Of a stretch of 64,000 bases of DNA, positions 8,177-18,500 are shown piece by piece. The translations under genes were made by a program, and so were the position numbers. Where the stretch lies: assembly GCA_016722565.1 (NCBI GenBank), contig JADKIU010000002.1, forward strand, positions 124,001-188,000. The letters run 5' to 3'. How positions within the stretch are numbered: the stretch's first letter is position 1; each line of letters starts with the position of its first letter. This DNA comes from Bacteroidota bacterium (GTDB taxonomy: Bacteria; Bacteroidota; Bacteroidia; 2-12-FULL-35-15). Below the pieces are notes generated by a model. The model saw only the letters and a program-made list of their open reading frames with translations, had not been told where the DNA came from and did not search any database.

Positions 8177-9655
8177 ATGTTTCAATACATTGTAAAACGT
8201 ATTTTTATTTTTATTCCCACGCTTGTTGCTATTACACTTTTAGGGTTCATCATCAGTGTAAATGCTCCTGGCGATGCGGTTGAGCGGATGGTTCAGTCTG
8301 TGAGTGCTGGTGGAGATATGGGAGCTCAATCAGTAAGTATCATCGAACAAAAAAAAGGATGGCGCGCCAAACTTGGTTTGGATCTTCCCGTATTTTATTT
8401 CTCATTAACCTCTCTTTCACGCCCCGATACACTTTACCGAATCATTGATAAAAATGAAAAAGAAGCGTTGGATCGTTTGATTTCCATTTATGGTAACTGG
8501 GAAGAGATTCAAAACTACCATCGTTCCTTAAACACATTTTACCTTTCTCAAATTTCGTTTGTTCCCGACAGCAATCAACTAAAACAATACGATAAAAATA
8601 AGGTACTTGAAACATTGAATCAGTTGAAGTCGGAAGCCACTGCTTTAAAAAACACTCATGAAAAAACTCTAATAGAGGTAAAGCTGAATAAAATTAAAAC
8701 ATTGCTTGCTGCTTACCCTTTCTTAGAATCCTTCAAACCGCGATTCGAAAAAGTAAAACACGATTTTTCTTTGCTTGAAAGCAATGCAAGTGTTTGGAAA
8801 AACTATATTCCTCGTATTGCTTTTTATGGGACTAAAAATCAATACCACCGCTGGCTATTCGGTGATGGAGGAAAGTTTTCGAAAGGATTACTGCTGCACG
8901 GTGATTTTGGAACATCCTATGTTACTCGTCAACCCATTTCAGATGTAATTTATTCTAAAATAGGGTGGTCCTTGTTTTTTTCTATGTTATCTGTTGTTTT
9001 AGCCTATTTAGTGAGTATTCCGATTGGAGTAAGAGCCGCTTCAAAACGTGGTTCTCGGTTTGATAAAACATCGTCTATTGTTTTGTTTTTGCTCTATTCA
9101 ATGCCATCCTTTTGGTTGGCAACATTGCTGTTGATGACCTTTGCAAATACAGATGTGCTTTCATGGTTGCCGGCATCCGGAGTTAAACCTGCTTTGGGAT
9201 ATCCTGACGGAGCTTCTTTTTGGGAGATGGTGAAAATCTCTTTTCCCTACATTATTCTTCCTGCGATTTGTTACACCTATAGTTCTTTTGCATTTTTATC
9301 TCGCACGATGCGTGTCTCGATGCTAGAAGTGGTCAGTCAGGATTATATTCGAACAGCTCGTGCAAAAGGCCTGTCGGAGAATAAAGTAATTTGGAAACAT
9401 GGGTTTCGAAATGCATTGCTTCCCATTATTACTGTTTTTGCGAATGTTTTTCCTGCAGCTATCGGAGGCTCTGTAATAATTGAAAGTATTTTTACAATTC
9501 CAGGCATGGGCTCCGAAGCAATTTATGCCATCTACAACAATAATTATCCAATGATTATTGCCATTCTTACCATCACCGGTTTTTTAACGTTGGTGGGCTA
9601 TTTGATTTCTGATATTTTGTATGCGCTTGTTGATCCACGAATTTCTTATAAATGA
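8177..9655 (+). CDS. ABC transporter permease, DppB/OppB type, with a large periplasmic insert
   Basis: Inner-membrane permease for the importer. The chosen ATG (residues MFQYIVKRIFIFIPTL) gives the classical OppB start; an in-frame ATG at 8123, overlapping the binding-protein stop, would add 18 polar residues. After the first membrane helix and NAPGD motif there is an insert of roughly 180 charged residues (8320-8880) before the GDFGTSY motif that normally follows soon after; it should be periplasmic. The C-terminal half has the permease helices and the EAA loop that contacts the ATPase (YIRTARAKGLSENKVIWKHG), ending VDPRISYK. Such long inserts are known in Bacteroidota homologues. It overlaps the next gene by 4 nt. 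Confidence 0.92.
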   Translation: MFQYIVKRIFIFIPTLVAITLLGFIISVNAPGDAVERMVQSVSAGGDMGAQSVSIIEQKKGWRAKLGLDLPVFYFSLTSLSRPDTLYRIIDKNEKEALDRLISIYGNWEEIQNYHRSLNTFYLSQISFVPDSNQLKQYDKNKVLETLNQLKSEATALKNTHEKTLIEVKLNKIKTLLAAYPFLESFKPRFEKVKHDFSLLESNASVWKNYIPRIAFYGTKNQYHRWLFGDGGKFSKGLLLHGDFGTSYVTRQPISDVIYSKIGWSLFFSMLSVVLAYLVSIPIGVRAASKRGSRFDKTSSIVLFLLYSMPSFWLATLLLMTFANTDVLSWLPASGVKPALGYPDGASFWEMVKISFPYIILPAICYTYSSFAFLSRTMRVSMLEVVSQDYIRTARAKGLSENKVIWKHGFRNALLPIITVFANVFPAAIGGSVIIESIFTIPGMGSEAIYAIYNNNYPMIIAILTITGFLTLVGYLISDILYALVDPRISYK

Positions 9656-10941
9656 TGGAAGAGCAAGAAATAAATATCACAATTTCAGATTCCAGTCACT
9701 TCGAGCGAAGTCGAGAAGTTAATTTTAAGAAATTTGCTTGGCGACAATTCAAAAAAAATAAACCTGCTTATTATTCGTACAAAATTTTAATTTTTCTAGC
9801 AATCGTTGCATTGCTTTCGCCCATCATCGCCACAGATCAGCCACTATATTGTAATTATAAAGGGGTGACAATGTTTCCAGCATTTTCATTTTCTAATTCT
9901 TGTGAGATAAATCCCATTGCGTACGCTCCCGATAAAACAGATTACGACAATGCTGATTATGTTTCCCCGAATGGAAAACAAATTTTTATTGACAAACAAG
10001 GCAATGAACTGCCGATGCCATTAAAATTTAAGCATTGGCTGGGGACAGGTAAGGCAGGCGAAGATGTGCTTTCGGGCTTGGTGAATGGAACTCGTATCTC
10101 TTTAAGCATCGGACTTATTTCCATGACGATTGCTTCCATTTTAGGGATATTCTTGGGTGCTATGGCTGGATATTATGGAGATAAAAAATTACAAACCACA
10201 AGAGGTTCTTTCTGGACAATGGTGATTGGAATTGTCTTTGCTTATTATTATGGGTTTTCAGTGCGTTCTTACAACATTACCGATGCGTTTGCAATTTCAG
10301 GCTTTGCCGTTCTTGTTCAACTATTGATTTCAATCTTTATTTTTTGCTTGGTTGCGTTTCTTTTTTATTTATTGGGCAAACAAATTGGGAAAATTTCTTT
10401 CTTAAGTACTCCTGTTTTTATTCCCGTGGATTCAATTGTTTCCAGAGCAATTGAAATTTTAATATCCATGCCGTTGTTGATTTTAATTATTTCAATTTCC
10501 GCCATCGCAAAAGAAAAATCAATGATTAATGTAATGGTGATTATTGGACTCACTACGTGGACAGGTATCGCAAGGTTAACGCGAGCTGAATTTCTTCGCA
10601 TCAGCAATCTCGAATACATTCAAGCTGCAAAATCGATGGGGTTTAACGAATTTCGGATTATGTTCAAACATGCTTTACCCAACGCTTTGGCTCCAGCTTT
10701 GGTCGCCATAGCATTTGGAGTCGCATCGGCCATTTTAATTGAATCTTCTTTGTCTTTTTTAGGCGTGGGTGTTCCTCCAACAACTGTTACCTGGGGTTCA
10801 TTGCTCAATGCAGGAAGAGAACAATTCAGCGCCTGGTGGTTGGTTGTCTTCCCCGGATTAGCCATTTTTCTGACCGTTACGATCTATAACCTTTTAGGTG
10901 AAGGATTGCGCGATGCCTTGGATCCGAGGTTGAAGAAGTAG
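9652..10941 (+). CDS. ABC transporter permease, DppC/OppC type
   Basis: Second permease of the importer; ATGA overlap with the upstream permease indicates translational coupling. The N-terminus has an OppC_N-type helix (residues ~45-60), then periplasmic sequence, the conserved WLGTGKAGEDVLSGLVNGTR block, about six membrane helices, the EAA loop (YIQAAKSMGFNEFRIMFKHA) and the terminal GLRDALDPRLKK. An extra hydrophobic stretch (residues ~175-245) is inserted between the usual second and third helices. Residues 12-20 (SHFERSREV) are encoded by a dispersed repeat-like sequence, so the very N-terminus may have grown by insertion of that repeat. Confidence 0.92.
   Translation: MMEEQEINITISDSSHFERSREVNFKKFAWRQFKKNKPAYYSYKILIFLAIVALLSPIIATDQPLYCNYKGVTMFPAFSFSNSCEINPIAYAPDKTDYDNADYVSPNGKQIFIDKQGNELPMPLKFKHWLGTGKAGEDVLSGLVNGTRISLSIGLISMTIASILGIFLGAMAGYYGDKKLQTTRGSFWTMVIGIVFAYYYGFSVRSYNITDAFAISGFAVLVQLLISIFIFCLVAFLFYLLGKQIGKISFLSTPVFIPVDSIVSRAIEILISMPLLILIISISAIAKEKSMINVMVIIGLTTWTGIARLTRAEFLRISNLEYIQAAKSMGFNEFRIMFKHALPNALAPALVAIAFGVASAILIESSLSFLGVGVPPTTVTWGSLLNAGREQFSAWWLVVFPGLAIFLTVTIYNLLGEGLRDALDPRLKK
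9695..9719 (+). repeat. REP-like palindromic element inside the permease gene
   Basis: CACTTCGAGCGAAGTCGAGA is a form of a short dispersed palindromic repeat familiar from Bacteroidota and other genomes. Here it is in frame in a coding region and encodes the polar cytoplasmic N-terminus of the permease. Confidence 0.55.
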
Positions 10942-11064
10942 CTGTTCAACATTTTTCTGTTTAAAACTTCCGGTTTAATATTTCTTACCAATCATTTCAT
11001 TCGCTAAGTTTATTCCTAGTTAAAGTCGGCTTTCAACTTTAAATTTTAAACTTTAAACAAAACA

Positions 11065-12432
11065 ATGAACGTACATTTAATTGCAATAGGCGGAAGTGCC
11101 ATGCACAATATGGCTATTGCCATGCATAAAAAAGGTTTTAAAGTGACAGGTTCAGATGATGAGATTTTTGAACCTTCCAAAACTCGCCTCGCTAAACTAA
11201 ATCTGCTACCTTCAAAAGAAGGTTGGGATGTTAATAATATTCATTCGGGCTTGGATGCCGAAATTCTGGGAATGCATGCTCGTATTGATAATCCCGAATT
11301 GATAAAAGCTCAGGAATTAGGATTGAAAATCTATTCCTATCCTGAATACATTTACGAACAAACAAAAGATAAGATCAGAGTGGTTGTCGGTGGAAGCCAT
11401 GGCAAAACAACTATTACGGCCATGATTTTACATGTTTTGAATTTTCATAAGATTGATTGTGATTATCTGGTAGGAGCCCAACTCGAAGGATTTGATACAA
11501 TGGTGAAGCTGACCAAAGAAGCAAAGATTGCCGTAATTGAAGGAGATGAATATTTATCCTCACCAATTGACAGACGTCCTAAGTTTCACTTATACAAACC
11601 AAATATTGCTATTTTAAGTGGGATTGCTTGGGATCACATCAATGTTTTTCCCACATTTGATTTTTATGTAGAACAGTTTCGAATTTTTGTGAATCAGATA
11701 GAGCAGGAGGGAAGCCTTGTCTATTGTGAATTAGACAATGAAGTAAAAGCGGTTTGTGAGCTTGCTCGTCCAGATATTAAGAAGTTTCCATATGCAGTTC
11801 CAAAGCATAAAATAGAAAACGGAATTACCATTTTAACTGTCCAACAACCAACAACCAACAACTATGAACTAAACATTTTTGGGGACCATAACTTAATGAA
11901 CCTAAACGGTGCACGTTTAGTTTGTAACCAGTTGAATATATCAGACGAACAATTTTACGAAGCCATACAAAGTTTCAAAGGAGCTGCAAAACGTTTGGAA
12001 TTGGTGAAAAGGAATGCTGTAACGGCCATGTACAAAGATTTTGCACATTCCCCTTCTAAATTGAAAGCAACTACACAAGCGGTAAAAAAACAATTTCCAA
12101 ATCGTAAATTAATAGCGTGTATGGAATTGCATACGTTCAGCAGTTTAACAGAAGAGTTTTTAAAGGAATACAACGGTTCCATGGAGTTAGCAGACGAAGC
12201 GGTTGTGTATTTCAATCAACATACAATTGAACATAAAAAACTAAAACCTATATCTGAAGCACAAGTAAAAGACGCATTTGGAGGAAACAATATTCGGGTT
12301 ATTACCAATACACAAGTGTTGCAAGAAGAACTCTTGAAAATGAATTTTGAGAACAAAAATTTATTAATGATGAGTTCCGGTAATTTTGATGGGATTGATT
12401 TTAAAGTATTAGGAGAAAAGGTGGTGAAGTAA
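11065..12432 (+). CDS. mpl: Mur ligase family protein, Mpl-like muropeptide ligase
   Basis: Mpl joins recycled tripeptide to UDP-MurNAc, an ATP-dependent step of peptidoglycan recycling; MurC-like enzymes share the fold. Visible features: Rossmann-like start MNVHLIAIGGSAMHNMA, the ATP loop GGSHGKTT (residues 109-116), EGDEYLSSPIDRRPKF, the central HINVFPTFDFYVEQF, and the C-terminal domain motif KDFAHSPSKLKAT. The 455-residue length fits. A CAACCAACAAC-type microrepeat near 11850 encodes QQPTTNN in a surface loop. It starts 123 bp after the permease and could be transcribed separately. The choice of Mpl over MurC rests on the SSPIDRRPKF block and the lack of MurC-specific features, so specificity is likely but not certain. 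Confidence 0.85.
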   Translation: MNVHLIAIGGSAMHNMAIAMHKKGFKVTGSDDEIFEPSKTRLAKLNLLPSKEGWDVNNIHSGLDAEILGMHARIDNPELIKAQELGLKIYSYPEYIYEQTKDKIRVVVGGSHGKTTITAMILHVLNFHKIDCDYLVGAQLEGFDTMVKLTKEAKIAVIEGDEYLSSPIDRRPKFHLYKPNIAILSGIAWDHINVFPTFDFYVEQFRIFVNQIEQEGSLVYCELDNEVKAVCELARPDIKKFPYAVPKHKIENGITILTVQQPTTNNYELNIFGDHNLMNLNGARLVCNQLNISDEQFYEAIQSFKGAAKRLELVKRNAVTAMYKDFAHSPSKLKATTQAVKKQFPNRKLIACMELHTFSSLTEEFLKEYNGSMELADEAVVYFNQHTIEHKKLKPISEAQVKDAFGGNNIRVITNTQVLQEELLKMNFENKNLLMMSSGNFDGIDFKVLGEKVVK

Positions 12433-12517
12433 GATTTTTACCTCAATAGTCTTTTGTAACGTAATGCCCTGCCCCGACATATGATCTGCAGATTGGTGAG
12501 ACTGGTCACACAAGGAA

Positions 12518-12602
12518 GAGATTGCTTCGTGCCTCGCAATGAAATTCTGATTTTTAATACGCTTATAACGAAGCGTCATTGCGAACGAAGTGAAGCAATC
12601 TC
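12518..12602. repeat. pair of inverted REP-like elements
   Basis: Two copies of TCATTGCGA-n-CGAAG..GAAGCAATCTC, one inverted at 12518-12542 and one direct at 12576-12602, separated by 33 nt. They can fold into one long hairpin, between the convergent mpl and DUF4199 genes. The second copy reads RHCERSEAIS in one frame, a common false-ORF signature. The rest of the 12433-12625 gap holds nothing else that can be supported. Confidence 0.75.
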
Positions 12603-12625
12603 GTTCAAGACGGAGTTGGATGCTA

Positions 12626-13138
12626 TTAATTCTCGCTGTCAGAAATTGCCGGATTTTTTCTTCTGAAAATAGCGCTGGCTAATAGAGATGATATTAATCC
12701 AAAAAACAGTATCGGAGGAACGAGTTTAAAAGAGTTGAATGTGCTTCTTTCCTCAACTAAAAATTTATTCAATTCATCTCCGGTAAGAGTCTTTGCGAAT
12801 TCAGATTTTTTAGCTTCACTTAAAAAAAAGTCGATGGTATCAGGAGTAATAAATTTAAAATAAAGGTAGTTGAAGATTCCAATAACCACTGCTAGCATTA
12901 AACTGTAGAGAACTCCTGCCTTAAGCCCTTCGCTGAATTCTAAAAAGCCTTGATTGCCTTTCTTTGTAAGAAAAATTGTTAAAAATATACCTGTAATTAA
13001 TACGCCTAAGGTTACATAATTTCTGTAGATATACACTTCAACAGAATAAAATCCAAGAGATTTTGCAAATGCATACCATGCAATACAATTGATAAGCCCG
13101 GCTATAATTCCTAATTTAACGCTGATTCCAATTTTCAT
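12626..13138 (-). CDS. DUF4199 family membrane protein
   Basis: A small Bacteroidota-specific membrane protein of unknown function. ATG at 13138 (MKIGISVKLGIIAGLINCI) is preferred to a TTG three codons upstream. About four membrane helices are visible (residues ~5-25, 35-57, 74-96 and 145-163). The domain pattern includes GFLEFSEGLKAGVLYSLMLA and a charged segment between helices 3 and 4 (SEAKKSEFAKTLTGDE). It lies 43 bp downstream of rho on the same strand and could be cotranscribed. Confidence 0.82.
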   Translation of the reverse strand: MKIGISVKLGIIAGLINCIAWYAFAKSLGFYSVEVYIYRNYVTLGVLITGIFLTIFLTKKGNQGFLEFSEGLKAGVLYSLMLAVVIGIFNYLYFKFITPDTIDFFLSEAKKSEFAKTLTGDELNKFLVEERSTFNSFKLVPPILFFGLISSLLASAIFRRKNPAISDSEN

Positions 13139-13181
13139 ACTTAACAAGACAATGTTTCAGATTCTTAATTTGAAATTATTT

Positions 13182-14816
13182 TTATCCATTCATCGAAATC
13201 AAAAACTCTTCGTTTGTTTGAGTGTTCTTGATTCTATCTTTCATAAATTCCATTGCCTCTACCGGATTCATATCCGACAAATGTTTACGTAATATCCAAA
13301 CACGTTGTTGTGTTTCTTTATCCACCAATAAATCATCTCTACGGGTGCTGGAAGCCACAATGTCGATAGCCGGATAGATACGTTTGTTTGCAATCTTACG
13401 ATCCAATTGAATTTCGGAGTTACCGGTTCCTTTAAATTCTTCAAAGATAACTTCATCCATTTTAGAACCTGTTTCCGTTAATGCTGTCGCAATGATGGTT
13501 AATGAACCACCACCTTCAATTTTACGAGCAGCTCCGAAGAAACGTTTAGGTTTATGCAATGCATTTGCATCCACACCACCGGATAATACTTTTCCGGATG
13601 CTGGCTGTACTGTATTGTAAGCACGTGCTAAACGTGTAATCGAATCTAATAGAATACAAACGTCATGACCACATTCTACCATACGTTTTGCTTTTTCCAA
13701 AACAATGTTTGCAATCTTTACGTGGCGATCAGCTGGTTCATCAAATGTTGAAGCAATTACTTCTGCTTTTACACTTCGTGCCATATCGGTAACCTCTTCC
13801 GGACGTTCATCAATCAATAAAATGATTAAATACGTTTCCGGATGATTTGCTGCAATGGCATTGGCAATGTCTTTTAATAAAACGGTTTTACCGGTTTTCG
13901 GTTGTGCAACAATCAAAGCACGTTGCCCTTTACCGATAGGCGTTACTAAATCCACAATACGAGATGATAGATTTTGTTGCGGATGCCCAGTCAAGTTAAA
14001 TTTCTCGTATGGGAATAATGGAGTCAAGTAATCAAAAGGAACTCGATCACGCACAAATGCAGGTTCGCGGCCGTTGATTTTTTCTACTTTGATTAATGGA
14101 AAATATTTTTCTCCTTCTTTTGGAGGACGAATGGTTCCTCTTACTGTATCACCGGTTTTTAAACCGAATAATTTGATTTGCGATTGAGAAACGTAAATAT
14201 CATCCGGTGAATTTAAATAGTTGTAATCCGATGAACGCAAGAAACCATAACCATCGGGCATGATTTCCAAAACGCCTTCACTCGAAACAATTCCATCAAA
14301 ATTATAAACATCAGATTGACGAGCATTGTTGTATTTGGATCGGTTTTGATTGTCTCTGTTATCCGTATTCCCGTTGGTGCTGTCGTGATTTGTTTGTTCT
14401 TGAGCAGATTGTTGCTCGTTTTGATTTTGGTTTTGATTGGTGACCGCTTCAGATGAATTTTCGTTAACAGTTTCTGTAACAATTGGAGGCGTATCGTTTG
14501 AAGTTGCAGTGCTATCATTTTTGTGAGAATTAAAATCTTCGTCATTAAAAATGGTTGCCGGCTCGTCTAGTTTTACTTTTGGAGTAGTGTCAGTATTTTC
14601 AGGTTTTATTTTTCTAGGGCGAAGTACACGTTCTTCGGATTTAGTATGTGAAGGTTTAGATTCAGGTGTTGTGCCGGGTGTGATGGCCTGCTGATCTAAT
14701 ATTTTATAAATCAACTCTTGTTTTTTTAAAGCTTCAAATTTTGGGATATTTAAGCTTTTTGCAATGTCTCTTAATTCTCCAACAAGTTTGTTGTTTAATT
14801 CAATAATGTCGTACAT
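13182..14816 (-). CDS. rho: transcription termination factor Rho
   Basis: Hexameric RNA-translocating ATPase that terminates transcription. Order: Rho N-terminal SAP-like domain (residues 1-45, MYDIIELNNKLVGELRDIAK); a ~115-residue low-complexity insert rich in Asn, Gln, Ser and Thr (residues ~50-165), typical of Bacteroidota Rho; the cold-shock RNA-binding domain (GVLEIMPDGYGFLRS, DDIYVSQSQIKLFGL); then the ATPase with Walker A AQPKTGKT, ILLIDERPEEV (Walker B region), the Q-loop region DSITRLARAYNTV and the R-loop region SGGVDANALHKPKRFFGAAR. All catalytic motifs are intact. Length 544 is normal for the phylum because of the insert. Confidence 0.97.
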   Translation of the reverse strand: MYDIIELNNKLVGELRDIAKSLNIPKFEALKKQELIYKILDQQAITPGTTPESKPSHTKSEERVLRPRKIKPENTDTTPKVKLDEPATIFNDEDFNSHKNDSTATSNDTPPIVTETVNENSSEAVTNQNQNQNEQQSAQEQTNHDSTNGNTDNRDNQNRSKYNNARQSDVYNFDGIVSSEGVLEIMPDGYGFLRSSDYNYLNSPDDIYVSQSQIKLFGLKTGDTVRGTIRPPKEGEKYFPLIKVEKINGREPAFVRDRVPFDYLTPLFPYEKFNLTGHPQQNLSSRIVDLVTPIGKGQRALIVAQPKTGKTVLLKDIANAIAANHPETYLIILLIDERPEEVTDMARSVKAEVIASTFDEPADRHVKIANIVLEKAKRMVECGHDVCILLDSITRLARAYNTVQPASGKVLSGGVDANALHKPKRFFGAARKIEGGGSLTIIATALTETGSKMDEVIFEEFKGTGNSEIQLDRKIANKRIYPAIDIVASSTRRDDLLVDKETQQRVWILRKHLSDMNPVEAMEFMKDRIKNTQTNEEFLISMNG

Positions 14817-14994
14817 AGTTTGTTTGTTAGGTTAATACATCAATTCGAATGATTGATTGTTTAGGATAGAAGTATGAAATAAATGTGTTTATTCGATAAA
14901 TTTTTTGATTGTCTTTGTTATGAGAATACATAACAGCGAAACGCACTACAATAATACGAAGAAATTTTAATATACAAGGGATAATAAATAAAAT

Positions 14995-15492
14995 TTATGC
15001 CCTTTTTCCGAGCTCAACAACCTCTAAATCTTTAATTTTTTCGCCATCAATGGTGAATCGTACCATCGTTTTTACGGCATGGAATCCATGGTTTCCGGCC
15101 GCTCCTGGATTAATGTGAAGCAATTTATGTTTGTCGTCATACATTACTTTTAAAATATGTGAATGACCGCAAATGAATAATTGAGGCTGATGTTCTTTGA
15201 TTTCGTTTAATGCTTCCATTGAGTATCGGTTAGGATATCCACCAATATGTGTCATAAAAACTTTAACTCGTTCACACATAAAAATCTGATTCAACGGATG
15301 CACTTTTCGCACATCTTGTCCGTCAATGTTTCCGTATACAGCTACCACGGGTTTTATTTTGGAGAGCTCATCGGTTACCGAAATTGTTCCAATATCACCC
15401 GCATGCCAAATCTGATCGCAGGAGTCGAAGTACTTAAAGATTTTTGGATCCAGGTAATTATGTGTATCTGATAATAGCGCTATTCGAAGCAT
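14995..15492 (-). CDS. YfcE/MJ0936-type metallophosphoesterase
   Basis: Two-metal phosphodiesterase of the calcineurin-like superfamily. Motifs in order: SDTHNYLD (D-x-H), HAGDIGT (GD), YGNIDGQD (GN-D), THIGGYPN and CGHSHILK (GHxH). At 165 residues it is the single-domain YfcE type, cytosolic, probably Mn-dependent. Its physiological substrate is unknown for this subfamily. It is followed on the same strand by rho after a 178-bp gap in which no gene is seen. Confidence 0.92.
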   Translation of the reverse strand: MLRIALLSDTHNYLDPKIFKYFDSCDQIWHAGDIGTISVTDELSKIKPVVAVYGNIDGQDVRKVHPLNQIFMCERVKVFMTHIGGYPNRYSMEALNEIKEHQPQLFICGHSHILKVMYDDKHKLLHINPGAAGNHGFHAVKTMVRFTIDGEKIKDLEVVELGKRA

Positions 15493-15504
15493 CGTACAAT
15501 ATTA

Positions 15505-15542
15505 AATAAAAAATGTCCAGAGATGAAAAACTCTGGACATTT
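15505..15542 (-). terminator. intrinsic terminator of the large surface protein gene
   Basis: AATGTCCAGAG / CTCTGGACATT, an 11-bp stem with 8-nt loop, followed on the minus strand by TTTTTATTT. It separates the surface-protein gene from the downstream phosphoesterase. Confidence 0.85.
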
Positions 15543-15565
15543 AAAATTTTAATTCAAACAAACAA

Positions 15566-18500
15566 TTATTTCACAATCGTAACAGTACCAATGTATTTGT
15601 GTTTTTTACCAAGATTGTCTTTTACTTCAATATTGTAAACATACACATCTTGTTGGGCAATTTCGGTTTTGTTTTGAACTCGGCCATCCCAACCTTCATT
15701 CACAGAAGTAGAATTAAAAATCATATTGCCCCAACGATCGAAGATTCGCATTGTAAATTCGTCTATGTTTTGGCCTTTGGGAGCAAACACCGGATTCAAG
15801 CCATCACCGTTCGGTGTAAATCCACTAGGGATATAGAAGGTATATTCAGGCTCAATAAATAAACAATTGGTAATTGAATCGGCACAACCTCCTGCGCTTT
15901 GAACAATTAATGTTACACAATACATTCCCGAATCGGCATAGGTATGTGTTGGATTTGTTGCATTACTTGAATTTGGATAATATAAGTTTCCAGCATCACC
16001 AAAGTCCCATGACCAATTTACAGCATCAGAAGAAAGATCTGTAAAACTGATTACAGGATTTGCAGTATTTGTTGGTTGTGGTCCGAAAATAAATGCAGCA
16101 ACCGGTTGTGGTGAAACATTAATCATATTGTTAATTGTGCTTGTTGCGGTACAACCTCCACTGGATGTTACCGTTAAAGTGATGTCATAAAGTCCTGAAT
16201 TATAGCAAATAGGAGCAGGAGCCTGAAGTGTAGACACACTTCCATTATCAAAATCCCAACTCCAAGCAGCTGTTGTACCACCGGCTACCGTTGATGCGTC
16301 AGTAAAAGTTACACACAATGGTTCACATCCAGAAGTGATGTTTGCACTGAAAGCTACTACCGGAACAGGTAAAACCGTTACAGTTATTGTTCCTGTAGCT
16401 GGCAAAGTTGTACAGCCATCCGTTACCGTTATTGTATAGGTTGTTGTTGCAGCCGGAGAAACAGAAAACGTGCTCGCTGCTCCACTTCCTGGCATCCAGT
16501 TATAGGTATAACTTCCATCTCCACCTGCTGCAACAGCAGATAGTGTGGTGCTTGCACCCGGACAGATTGAAACGTTAGCTGAAGGCACAACTGATAATGC
16601 AGGGTTAACGGTTACCGTAACAGTTTGCGGACTTTGTGAAATACATCCTGCTGTATCTGTAGCAATTACGGTATAGGTTGTTGTAACAATTGGAGATACT
16701 GTATTGCTCGCTCCCGTAAACGCAGGTGCCATCCAGTTAAAGGTATACCCTCCCAGAGGATGTCCACCGGTTGCTGTTGCTGTTAGTGTAGTGCTTTGTC
16801 CGATACAAATGGTTACCGGAGCTATTGGGTTTATTAAAATAACGGGTGGTTGCGTAATGGTTGTACTTGCTGTAATAGTACATCCGCTTGCATCAGTGAT
16901 GGTGCAAGTGTATGAGCCCGGACATAATCCTGTGATTCCCGGAGTTGTTTGTCCGCTATTCCATAAATAGGAATAAGGTGTTACTCCTAAACTTGCTGTA
17001 ACAGTAGCTGTACCATCACATAATCCGTTGCATGTAACAACTGTTGACGCTATTGTTGCTGAAACACCTGGTGTGTTTGGAACCGTTAAGCAGATACTAT
17101 CAAAACAGCCATTTGCATCTGTCACAGTAACGCAATATAATCCTGGGATTAAGTTAGATGCTGTAGCTGTAGTTTGACCATCTGACCATAAATAAGTATA
17201 ACCACCAACTCCGCCTGCTGCCACAACAGTTGCCGAACCATCGGGCTGATTACAGTTTGAAGTTATTGTTGAACCGGTTAGTGTGAGTAATGTGGGTTCA
17301 ATTACTTGTATTGTATCTTGAACGGTACAGCCAAATAAGTCGGTTACAATTACCGTATAGGTATTTGCACATAAACTACTAACAGAAGTTGTTGTGGCTC
17401 CTGTTGACCAATTATAAACGTATCCACCAAAACTACCTGCAGCAGAAACCGTTCCGGTTCCATCACATGCTCCGAAACAATTAGCTGGTGATCCGGATGC
17501 TGTAATTGTTAGAGGTGTTCCTACAGTGATGGTTACGACATCAGTTCCTGTACAACCTAAAGCATCTGATACAGTTACTGTATAAGTGGTGGTTGTTGCA
17601 GGTGTTACGTTTGGAGTGGCACTTGCAGAAAATCCAGGTGTTCCCGGTGCATCCCATGAATAGGTATATCCTGCTCCGGAAGGTGTTACTCCCAATGTAT
17701 AATTCCCTCCTGCACAAATACTGTCATTTAATCCTGCGTTTACAACCAAACTTGGTGCAACTGTTACTGTAACAGTAGACATTGGACCTATACATCCCAA
17801 TGTATTACTTTGAACATAATAAGAAGTTGTTGTTGTTAATGGAGGAGTAGTAAATGTTGCACCTGTACCGAGCAATGTTCCTGCTACAGGCGCATTGTAC
17901 CACATGTATATCGCTCCGGAACCGCTTGCAGTTAATGTTGCTGTTAAGCCATTACAAATTGTAACATTAGCAACGGTTGGCGCAACGGGTGTAGGATTCA
18001 CCACAATATTTACTGTTCCTGGCAAGCTAGTGCATCCGGCGGCAGAAGTAGCCGTTACAGAATATGTTCCTGTAGCGCCAACTGTAGCGGAAGCAATTGT
18101 TGGGTTTTGCAAGGTGGATGTGAATCCTCCTGGGCCAGTCCAACTCCAGGATGGGCCAGTTGAAGTGGTTGATAAGTTTAAAGCTGTTCCAGAACAAACC
18201 GGAGTTGTTCCAGCTGCTACCGGAGTTGCAGGAGTGGGATTAACCGTAACAGTTGTGGAGGAAGCAATTCCAAGGCAACCTGCTAATGTAGGAGTTACAG
18301 TATAAACACCCGAATTGGCTGGTGTAGCACCTCCTATTGTTGGATTTTGTAATGTTGAGGTAAAACCACCCGGTCCCGTCCATGCATAAGTAGCACCCGG
18401 AATAGCCGGAGTTGCTGTTAAATTTAAGGCTGTTCCTGCACAAATAGGACCGTTATTCCCCGCTGTAATGGTCGGTACAATTGTTTGAAGAACAACAACC

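Noticed and set aside
12481..12666. Plus-strand 61-codon frame containing RHCERSEAIS
   Set aside because: It is a translation of the inverted REP-like pair; no start context, promoter or conserved protein pattern.
16704..18305. Antisense frames opposite the Ig-like repeats of the surface protein (for example 17895-18305)
   Set aside because: Repetitive, Thr/Gly-rich coding sequence keeps opposite frames open; products are Val/Pro-rich with no domain.
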